Shown: positions 55,533 to 64,000 of the stretch, one piece after another
How positions within the stretch are numbered: the first letter of the stretch is position 1
How the letters are laid out: each line of letters opens with the position of its first letter
DNA from: Conus ventricosus
Taxonomy: Eukaryota; Mollusca; Gastropoda; Neogastropoda; Conidae
Direction of reading: 5' to 3'
Length of the DNA stretch: 64,000 nt
Assembly (NCBI GenBank): GCA_018398815.1
Contig: CM031609.1
Span: forward strand, 38,110,829 to 38,174,828
Translations under genes and position numbers: made by a program
The notes under the pieces: model-generated
The model's database searches: none
What the model saw: only the letters and a program-made list of their open reading frames with translations
Told to the model about the DNA's origin: nothing

Positions 55533-56390
55533 GACCAGCCGCCGTGGCGAAGTGGCTAGCGTCGCGGACTCCCGGCTGGGAGGTCGTGGGTTCGAATCCC
55601 ATCGGAAGTCATATGGGTTTTTCTGCCCCGACCGGCTCCTACCCAGAGTTGAGTTTGCTGCGGACTCAGTTGGGAAGACTGGGACCACACAGTCGAGTTT
55701 CATCCACTTAATGGATGCGTTTCTGAGAGTGTTGCTCAAATTTCCTGACCAACACTGCAGGTGCCTGTATCTCTCGGGCCTGGTTGACGCCAGGATATAT
55801 TATGAAAGGAAGCGTAGAGTACAGCCCTGTCATGTAGTCTCAGACCGAAATGGAAATCCGTAGCATCATCTTAATCATCCTCATTCTCATTGATCAGCAT
55901 TAAAAAAAAAATGTCTCAGATTCTGTGGCCCTTCATGCCCTGCTCTCATGGTGACCTCAATTTCGATGTCCTCTCCGCGTCTGTGGCCTTGGTTTGGTTC
56001 CGTCGGGGTCACCGGTATCGGCGAGTCCATGGGGGCTGTCGTTGGACGGACGTGGTGGCGCCCTCCGGAGGGAGAGCTCACTCGCGCCGGCTCCGCGACT
56101 AAGCAATTATTGTCGTCAGTAGGGGGCTTAGTAGGTGGTGTCCTGCGTATGTTAGATCAGAACAGGCGCCACTGAACACCACCGAAGTGACTCGGCAGCA
56201 GTGCAGTGTCTCCTCCGGTGGGTTGCCTCTTAACGACTTGACATTGACTGCTCCCTGTGGATTGCCGGTGCCGGGGCTGCGGCAGGACCGACCGGGCTGT
56301 AGCTGTGGACGGGGTGTCGGAATGAGCGGCGTGGGTGCACTGCCTCTGAGGTGGTGCAGAGGTTGGGACAGCAAAAAAAAAAAAAAAAAA
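55533..56390 (+). mobile_element. Long tRNA-headed SINE, plus strand, private to right copy
   Basis: An 858-base insertion with a perfect 17-base target duplication AAGAACTCTTGATACTT (55516-55532 and 56391-56407). The head has a Pol III A box TGGCGAAGTGG and a B box GGTTCGAATCC. A long unique body follows, containing a short internal A run (about 55900), and it ends in a 20-A tail (56373-56392, running into the target repeat). The matching empty site is near 12855-12875 in the left copy. The body has no convincing protein. It was presumably mobilised in trans by a LINE. Its length is unusual for a SINE. Confidence 0.85.
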
Positions 56391-56407
56391 AAGAACTCTT
56401 GATACTT

Positions 56408-57182
56408 AGCTCCCTTTGAACCCCGATTGCAAGGGTATGGACCACTTGTGCGGCAATTCTCTAGCTGTTTCAGGTTGATACGGAAACGGTGAAGAAATAT
56501 GACTGATATTTGTTTCAAATAGTTTGAAATCCTTGGCAAAGATCCCCCCAGGCTGTGCACACGTCTAATGATCAACAAGTTCACTTAAATCTTTCTCAGT
56601 TTTATAACGTCATTCACCAAGAAAAAGTGCTAAATCTTTCAAAACGCATTGTTAAATTTGCTCGCGAAAAAGGGAATCCCACACACTTTCAAGAACATGG
56701 GTGATCCATGGAAGGTCAGTCCATCAGTCGAGAAAGTAACAAGGACGAATTAAAAAATGCAGCTAATGACTTATTCGTGTCAAGCTAAACAGCTCGAAAT
56801 TTTTCGTGGAAACCTTCCTGTGTACGTAGATTTTTTTTGTTTTTCTCTCTTTTTCTCCTTTCGATTCGTCTTGAGTGATCGACTGTTTTAGGTGAAAGGG
56901 TATAGTACAAGGATAATGCACTGCCTCGAAAAGGTGAAGGGATACAAAAGCCACTTTTCCTTACGCCATGCACACAAACTGGCATGAGTTTCAAATCTGT
57001 ACAAAAAGGAGTCAATTTCATCACGTGACTCGTCAAAAGGGAAAAGTTTGGAAAAATATGGGGCTTTGGAAGTGGAGGAAATAGCATGCTGATTATCATC
57101 ACCAGCATCAACATCAACATCGTTTTGACTGTATTCAAGTTCAAGTTTCTGATTTTGAATTTATGTTGCCTCTCTGTCTTTC
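56408..57182. other. Right-copy region, no gene recognised
   Basis: Matches about 12875-13690. Short frames only. Confidence 0.6.
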
Positions 57183-57210
57183 TTTTTGTCTGTCTGTCTG
57201 TCTGTCTGTG

Positions 57211-57263
<53 letters not shown>

Positions 57264-57372
57264 CTCTGCCTATCTGTGTGTGTGTGTGTGTGTGTGTGTG
57301 TCTCTCTCTCTCCTTTTTCTAGCTGTAGTTGTAACCTTTTGTTCTCTTTCTTCTTTTTTAACTGTAGCTTTT

Positions 57373-57428
<56 letters not shown>
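57183..57428. repeat. CT/GT simple-sequence tract, right copy
   Basis: (CTGT)n, (CT)n, (GT)n and (CT)n blocks corresponding to 13690-13965. Confidence 0.95.
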
Positions 57429-57432
<4 letters not shown>

Positions 57433-58880
57433 TTTCTCTCTTTTTTTGTTCACTCTTTTCGCTTCTCTTCACGCTGGGTAATGTATTCATTTAGCTTATC
57501 CCCATTGTAATCCAATTTTGACCTTGCACTACTAATGAAAAAAAAAATGTTAGAGACAAGTAAAGGAAAAAGGTAAAAATTCATGAACAGCAGTTCAAAC
57601 GCCGTGCACAGGGGGAAAAAGTTATATATTTATACTGCAATGTACAAAATAGATGATCGACTTGTTTAGAGAAGAGTGTTTGAGAAGAAGGAAACGAGAA
57701 CCATGAATGGGAGAGCCACGACAGACGTGAAGAAAAGGAGGGAAGCCAAAGGAAATCTTCAGGCAGAATCCTAACAATATCTAAATTTAAAACGGAGATG
57801 AACAATAAACAACAAACAGGACAACTGCCACAAACACAATCGTTTAGTTATAAATGAATAACTATAGGTCGCCAAAAAGAAAATTTATGAAAGAGAACAA
57901 ATTATGTAAGTATGGCAATGGGAAGGTTAGGAACAGAATATCCCCCCCCCCCCCCCCTCCTCTTTTTTTCTCCAATATTTATTTGTATATTTTGATCCAT
58001 TTTCTGGGTACAAGCCTGTCTGTCAGTCAGATGGTCGTAATGACGTCAGTGGGTATGTAAACTGTAGTCGGGCTCTCCACCGTTACACTCTCGTTCACAC
58101 AACATCGACGTGCAACCAGTCGGACAAAACAAAAGCGAGTACATACTTTTCATTGATAATAAAACTTTTTCATTATTTACATAACATTCTTTCTACTTTA
58201 CTTTTAACATCAACAGGTTCTGTGGTTTAAAAAAAAAAAAAAAAAAACCCTTTTACAAAGTTCGGCACCAGCAGTGTGTCACGCAATAACCGTCTTTACA
58301 ACAAAAACCGTTTTACAAAGCTCCCCGATCCTCACCGACCTATGACAGTTTCTATCCCCATTTCGACCTCAGCCAGCCACAACATCTTTTTCATCTCCGA
58401 CCTCTTGTCCATTAAAAAAAAAAAGAAAGAAAAAAAAAAGAAGCACACAAACTTGCATGTGTCAACAAAGCAGTAGACCACACGTCCTTACTCTATCCGG
58501 GGAAAAAAAATTCCCGAAAAGGAAAAGAAGGAAAAAAATCGATTAGAAGAGAGAGAGAGAGAAAAAAAGAAAGAAAATATTCTTTAACCAAAGAATATCC
58601 ATCTTCATCATTTTCCACTCTTGTTCAATTTCCTTTCACCACATATCGCCTGAAGGTTTGCTGAGCCTTAAAAAAAAAAAAAAAAAAAAAAAAGGCTAGA
58701 CGTGGCCTTTCATTTCAAATCTATTTCAGACACCTTCCGTCTCTGTCAGTCTAAAACGGTCAACTGTGAAGCATGCGCCCTCGGCAACGCCTCGCTGTCC
58801 GTGCAATGCTATCGACCAGGTTCCCCCGATTCCGCGGATCTTCCTTCAGGCGCTGAATTAATCACGCTGCATTATCTGTC
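57429..58880. other. Conserved non-coding block, right copy
   Basis: High identity with 13970-15500, with poly-A and poly-C runs. No gene seen. Confidence 0.5.
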
Positions 58881-59185
58881 CACATCTGTCCTGCATCTTG
58901 CAACGCTTTCAGGACTAGGTGGGCCAAGGCACAAGACTACAAAATCACTCTTTTTTTTTTTTTCCCCTTTTCTTTCCTTTTTGTGTGTGGATAGTTTGTG
59001 CAAGCAGTCTATGTTTGCCGTGGACATGCTCTTTTCAAGAAACGAACATAGGCCTACATGAAATCACCAGGAACAGCTCCTGACGGAGATAATGGTGACA
59101 AAGACAAAAGATCGTTTGATGGCCAGCTGTAGTGGTGCTGCGTTTAGGTACGAGGTTAGACAGGGGGGGGGGGGGGGGGGGGGGG

Positions 59186-59237
<52 letters not shown>

Positions 59238-59252
59238 AGGGGAGAGAGAGAG

Positions 59253-59310
<58 letters not shown>

Positions 59311-59563
59311 GTTGATCCAGGGTAATGGAATGAGTAATTACACATGTTTTTTTTCCACCCCGCCCTGAGAGTGGAGAGAGAGAGAGAGAGTGAGGAAAGG
59401 AGGGAGGGAGGGGAGCTTCAAGACAGGGACAACGGGAAAAAAAGAAGAGATAAAAGACTTTGGACTTTGGTGACCAGTTATAGTGGTGCTGCAAGTAGGA
59501 GAGAGGCTGGACAAGGAAAGGAGGAATGCCATAGCAACAGAGAGAGAGAGAGGAGAGAGAGAG

Positions 59564-59616
<53 letters not shown>

Positions 59617-59701
59617 CAGACAGACAGACTACAGACAAAAACAAGTGAGAGAGTAAAACAAAATAGTGTGACAGAAAAAAGACAAAGATATATACAAAAA
59701 C

Positions 59702-59769
<68 letters not shown>

Positions 59770-59940
59770 GAGGGGGAGGGAGGGAGAGAGAGGGGGGGGG
59801 GGTGGGTGGGATGGAAGAGTCCTAAGAATCCATTCAACCTTTTATTTTCTCTTCTTTTTTGTGTGTGGATACTTTCGTTGTGCTTTGCTGCACACCTTGT
59901 CTCGTTGTGTGGGCTGGGGGATGGGTGCCCTAAAAAACGT
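58881..59940. repeat. GA-microsatellite cluster with repeated flanks
   Basis: A G-run (59163-59188) followed by (GA)n to about 59306, then (GA)n at 59538-59612 and (GA)n(GACA)n at 59707-59768. The TAGTGGTGCTGC motif (59131 and 59480) and the TTTTGTGTGTGGATA motif (58979 and 59857) each recur, suggesting local duplication. No gene. Confidence 0.85.
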
Positions 59941-60887
59941 TAGTGTTGAGTAACATGCATTAACTGTTTTACTAAGGCAGACAAATATCCTCTCGTGTTT
60001 ATTCTGCATGCTATTTTGGAGCAGTGATAAATTCTTCCTTTGTTGTTGCCGTTTTGTTGTTGTTTTGTCTTCTTTTTTTTTTTTCATTTGTTTTATGGTT
60101 GTGTATTCAATTTTGGTTTTTGAAAAACGACTGAAGTTTTATGACAATCGGCATGACAACTTATACTAATAATAATATGACTTATTCTACTGAAAATGTA
60201 ATTTAAATGTAATTGAACCGTCTTTTTTTCTGTAATCATTTTTGTGAGTTACCATACCTATGGTTACATTATTCTGATGCCTCAAATGAATCAAAATTCA
60301 CTCTTGATTTAATCTAATAGATTTTTTGGTAAACGTTTTGGCAGATTGTTTTCAACTCAAACAACATAATTTCAATTTCCACATCAACTACTTCTTAATA
60401 AATTATTTGAATGACTAGCTGATTGAGCCATCGATCAATCAATCAATTTAATCAATTTAAAGCAACTATCATCTTCCTAATTGATTGGTTGATCAATTTG
60501 TCAATAATATGTTAACCAAAAATTGAAAATTGTGTATAACAAGAGCGTGTTTGTTTCTTAATTGCGCATGGGTATATTCCCGAACGTAAACAATTATGTA
60601 TTTGGAAACCTGATGAAATGTGTCTGTAGCTTAGTCCTTGATGTAACATTTATGTCCTTGCTGAAAAATAGGGAATTATTTATATACTGCAATGGGGTGT
60701 TAGTTAACTCTTCCACCATCAGTAAATCCATTGATGTATTTCTAAATTTGGTTGTGTACGTTCACCATCACCCCACCCACACACACTTCTTCCCCTCATT
60801 ATGTTAAATTTGCATACTGTGTAGATATATGCGTACATATATTGGTATGTATTTCGTGTTACATTACTCAAGTTTCTCTTTGCTAGG

Positions 60888-60983
60888 TTTACTTTGAAGC
60901 AATGTTAACGCCTTTATTGTTGGACAGTACTCCTACTTGCTTCACTTTGAAGTAATGTTAACGCCTTTATTGTTGGACAGCAT
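60888..60983. repeat. Tandem duplication of about 51 bases
   Basis: Two units containing ACTTTGAAGCAATGTTAACG (or TAATG) and CCTTTATTGTTGGACAG. Confidence 0.9.
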
Positions 60984-61129
60984 TCCCATGTTCATTTCTT
61001 TTTCTATCCTTGTTTGCATTTGTCAAGATCTTGTTATGGCGTTTCATTTCAAGAACAAATTTGTTTACATAAGAACATGGGAACAACAAGAACAACAACA
61101 ATGATAATGATAACGATAACAACAACAAT

Positions 61130-61133
61130 AATA

Positions 61134-61186
<53 letters not shown>

Positions 61187-61203
61187 TTAATATTAATAAT
61201 AAA
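61130..61203. repeat. (AAT)n microsatellite
   Basis: About 74 bases of AAT/ATA repeat with minor interruptions. Confidence 0.97.
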
Positions 61204-61320
61204 ATACTGACGATAACAACAATACTACTAATAATGATAATTATAATATTTTCATGTATGTATCTATTAGTTTATTTTCCTTTTTATTATTATTTGTCCA
61301 CATCACTTATTTACAACAGA

Positions 61321-62089
61321 AACTGACGAAATGAACCACAGTTAGATACTGGATGGGGTGCGGTCCTCTAAGTAAGTACCCAGACAGTGATGTCGCAGCT
61401 CCTAAACTGCTCCAGCCGACTTTGCTGTAAACTCACACTCCCCTTCTTGCAGCTGCCAAACCCACAATGCTGTTGATGGGTGTGTAAACACAACCGCCCA
61501 TACCCGTTGCCGGGCTCACAGCAGGAAGCAAATTATCATTCACCCGATGGTCGCCAGAGCTGGGAGGGGATGTTGTCCACTTTGTCACCCTGTTATCAGA
61601 GCTGGCACCGCATCAGCCTGAACTCTGGGACCTCCAGACCTGAACTCTAAAACACCCCGGTTTTGGTCTTCAATGCCAGTCTTTTTTATAGAAAGTACAC
61701 TCTGGTCGGAGAACGTGGTAGAGTGGACAAACCTCAGGCTGCCACAACTCTTGCGAGGAGCAGAGGACAGGCCACGATGGAGAAGAAGACTGACGGAATC
61801 GTCCCTCATGTCGCCCCTACGACCACTTGGGCCACGGGAATGAGGAGAAGACACCATGATTTGGACGTCAGGGGCTTTGGGCCCTTGGGTCCATGTCACA
61901 CGTCAATGGTTTCACGGTGAAAAGCCCAGTTCAGAGAGACCCACACAAAGTAAAGCAGTGAGTGTTTTAAAGCTTTTTTTATGTATCACGATACAATATA
62001 CAATATGAAAAAGGTTAAATGTTCCCATAGCCTATTTACCGAAGGAACAGTAAACTATCAGAGGTTCACTTTGTCAAGGGTGTGGCACG
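61321..62089. other. GC-richer intergenic sequence without recognised gene
   Basis: Mixed-composition sequence with short frames on both strands (for example 61585-61899 minus and 61663-61920 plus) that show no family features. Possibly a decayed repeat. Confidence 0.5.
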
Positions 62090-62094
62090 GTGTA

Positions 62095-62286
62095 AGGCGG
62101 AGCCGATCTCTCTCCTTCCGCCGCCTCTTACTTTGCCTGAACTGAACCAGGTACCCATCTACAGCTGGGAAGACGGAGGGCTTCGAGCCGAAAAACTCCC
62201 GACTCCACGGAGTGGTTCGAATTCAGGACCGTCAGCTCCTCAGGCAAACGCTCGAATGATTTGACCACAGCACCCCCGGGCACCCC
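62095..62286 (-). mobile_element. tRNA-derived SINE, minus strand
   Basis: The minus strand near 62286 reads a degenerate A-box region (TGGTCAAATCATTCGAGCG), GTTTGCCTGAGGAGCTGACG and a B-box-like ATTCGAACC. A body with CAGCTGTAGATGGGTACCTG follows, a motif I associate with invertebrate SINE bodies. Ends are not clear. Confidence 0.5.
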
Positions 62287-62565
62287 CTCACCCCCGCCCC
62301 CGTTCACACAAAATACATGGCAAGTTGAACCACGTGTTGGAGCCACTGCACTTCACTGTCTCCAGTTGTGCACCAAGTCGATTCACAGAGCACGCATTTC
62401 AGTGGTACTCCCTATCTGCACTATTCAGTCCCCAGGTGGCACGCAGCCATGCCATGGACCTGATCGATCCCAGACGTAACGCACACCTGTCAGGGAGCTC
62501 CCTTGCGGGTCACGTGACGTGGCCTCCACCGCCGGCCGTTCAGTGACTCATGATACGGCATGCCC

Positions 62566-62586
62566 CAAAAAAAAAAAAAAAAAAAA
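62566..62586. repeat. Poly-A run
   Basis: About 21 A after GGCATGCCCC. Possibly the tail of a retroposed sequence on the plus strand. Confidence 0.8.
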
Positions 62587-62643
62587 ACGAAACAAAAGAA
62601 AAAGTATTTCGCCAGACAAAATTTTAAAATGTGCTTCGCAATA

Positions 62644-62647
<4 letters not shown>

Positions 62648-62701
<54 letters not shown>
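62648..62701. repeat. (CA)n microsatellite next to the Tc1 element
   Basis: About 54 bases of CA followed by ATACATATATATA. Confidence 0.97.
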
Positions 62702-62707
<6 letters not shown>

Positions 62708-62717
62708 TATATATATA

Positions 62718-64000
62718 CTGACTTCCATAAAAAACGCGAAAACAAAACAAGCTGAAGGTTGGGGTAAATTTTATTGGTCACAATTGTACAGAGTGGAAGC
62801 GAGAATTCAACTTGATTTGATTCATTACACCGGTAATGTGTGAAAATGTCATCAGCAATAGGTCTTTTGTGTGGAAAATCCAAGGTCACGTGACAAACCA
62901 GCTTGAAGTCCTAATACCGTGTGTGGCCACCATTTGCGTTGACAACTGCTTGACACCTGCGTCTCATTGAGTGGACCAGGTGGTTGATGCGTCCCCTTGG
63001 CACACCAGCCCACACATGGACGATGGCCTGGTGAAGTTGAGCCGCTGTTGCTGGTCGTGGACGCAGGAGGTCCAACCGTCTGCCAAGTTCATCCCAAAAA
63101 TGTTCTATTGGGTTTAAATCGGGACTGAGGGCTGGCCAGGGCAGCACATTGACGTTGTTATGCTGAAGAAATTGCTGGGTGGCCCTGGCGGTGTGTAGTC
63201 CTGCATTGTCCTGTTGGAATGTCCAGTTTGGGTGTTGCGCAAAAAAAGATCGACATGGGGTCTGAGCACCTGGTTGATGTAGCGCTGTGCATTGACACCC
63301 TGTCCACGACCAGGACCAATGTTCTGAAAGATGACTGGTCCTATGGCGTGGTTAATGCCAATTGCACCCCATATCATAACGTTCGGGCCTCCCCAGGGGT
63401 TCCGCTCTACCACACAGGAGTCAGCATAGCGTTCACCAGGTCGACGCCATATTCTGACACGACCGTCAGCCATGTCAATTACAAAAAACGGCTCTCATCT
63501 GAGAACAGTATGCGTCCCCACTGCTGCCTGCGCCAGTTGATTCGGGCTTGTGCCCACTGCAGCCTGTCCTGCCGGTGTCTTGGTGTCAGTACCGGACCTC
63601 TGTGAGGACGCCTACATGCCAGCCCGTTCTCCTGAAGATGCCGCCGCATAGTGTTGAGGCTGATTCGTTGCTGGAGATTCCCAGGCACCTGTCGAGCGTG
63701 TTAGCGGCTGTTTGCCGCCTGTCCCGCAGATGGGTTCGAACAAGATGGCGATCCTCTCTTGGTGTGGTGACCCAAGGATGGCCTGGCCGGGGACGATCAT
63801 CAGTGGTACCAGTGACTCGCATGTGGTGCTGCAGACGATAGATGGTTGAGATGTGGACGTTAAAGATGTTGGCGACCTGCCTGGCATCCACACCAACCTC
63901 CAGATGGCCTAGGGCACGATTGCGTTCCTCTGCTCGTAGTCTTGGCATCTCTGTAGCGCTCAGACGGCAAGTCGTTACCTGAACCTTGTAGCGCGGCTTT
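62718..64000 (-). mobile_element. Tc1/mariner element, 3' end inside the window
   Basis: The probable 3' terminus is near 62718 (ACTGACTTCCATAAAAAACG), just after a TA-rich tract that would suit the TA target. The transposase reads leftward. The other end lies beyond 64000, so the inverted repeat cannot be confirmed. Confidence 0.7.
62911..63948 (-). pseudogene. Tc1/mariner DD34E transposase, frameshifted
   Basis: The start MPRLRAEERNRALGHLEVGV is at 63948 and the stop at 62911-62913 (ends GGHTRY). In order: an N-terminal helix-turn-helix (ARQVANIFNVHISTIYRLQ), a GRPR-like PRPGHP, a second DNA-binding part (ISLNTMRRHLQENGLACRRP), first catalytic Asp in ILFSDESRF, second in the QQDNAGLHTA frame, and Glu in SPDLNPIEHFWDE. 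The gap from the second Asp to Glu is 34 residues, the Tc1 DD34E spacing. At least three frameshifts (near 63685, 63485 and 63205) make it inactive as read. Confidence 0.88.

Larger units (their letters stand above)
47852..58880. repeat. Right copy of the large duplicated segment (partner 1-15500)
   Basis: Collinear with 1-15500. It lacks the three DNA-element insertions of the left copy and has one private 858-base SINE (55533-56390). After removal of insertions it is about 0.7 kb shorter than the left copy because of many scattered one- to five-base deletions, mostly in 50160-57000. Confidence 0.9.
59941..61320. other. AT-rich intergenic sequence
   Basis: Holds a tandem duplication of about 50 bases (60888-60983), an (AAT)n microsatellite (61130-61203) and a TTGATCAAT-rich imperfect inverted repeat (60420-60510). 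No gene. Confidence 0.75.

Noticed and set aside
55540..55612. tRNA-like sequence with A and B boxes
   Set aside because: It is followed by a long body, a poly-A tail and target duplications, so it is a SINE head and not a tRNA gene. The same reasoning applies at 19565-19640.
60420..60510. TTGATCAAT-rich imperfect inverted repeat
   Set aside because: AT-rich and short; likely chance or simple sequence, not a defined regulatory site.
61585..62546. Several 70-100 codon frames in GC-richer intergenic DNA
   Set aside because: Overlapping frames on both strands without family motifs, partly within SINE-derived sequence.

Overview
The window is animal nuclear DNA, most likely a lophotrochozoan and probably a mollusc. 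The basis is one intron-rich metazoan splicing-factor gene, long AT-rich introns, many CA/GA/poly-C simple repeats, tRNA-headed SINEs and several DNA transposons. The phylum is an inference; no marker gene fixes it. No bacterial operon, CRISPR array, rRNA or true tRNA gene was seen. An exact 1000-base run of N (15501-16500) splits the window into two contigs.

The main gene is RBM39 (CAPER-alpha/HCC1), an RS-domain, three-RRM splicing factor on the plus strand of the right contig. Coding exons can be traced from the start codon at 20697 to the C-terminal UHM exons at 48689-49584. Splice phases agree from exon to exon. The five N-terminal exons are intact. Every exon examined from RRM1 onward lacks one or more single bases, mostly in homopolymers, which looks like unpolished long-read sequence more than a dead gene. 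A tandemly duplicated 114-base unit in the first coding intron (21179-21397) has a good acceptor, strong donors and an in-frame stop. It is a candidate poison exon for autoregulation.

The left contig (1-15500) is a second copy of 47852-about 58880: the last RBM39 exons, the 3' flank and about 9 kb downstream. The copies differ by many small indels and by clean insertions. Three hAT-like DNA elements (669-1794, 3447-5340, 8693-10230) are only in the left copy. One 858-base tRNA-headed SINE (55533-56390) is only in the right copy. An older minus-strand relative of that SINE is in both copies. The simplest reading is two divergent alleles scaffolded in tandem, although a real segmental duplication is not excluded.

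Other mobile DNA: a minus-strand non-LTR retrotransposon (18250-20260) with a SINE inserted next to its YADD box; a plus-strand non-LTR pseudogene (about 34890-37200) split by a hAT-like element carrying a zinc-finger exon (35203-36291); further non-LTR fragments at 38.3-38.7 and 39.2-39.8 kb; an internally deleted TTAA-flanked piggyBac-like element (24878-25990); and a frameshifted Tc1/mariner DD34E transposase at the right edge (62911-63948, minus strand). The rest is intron, microsatellite or intergenic sequence without recognisable genes.
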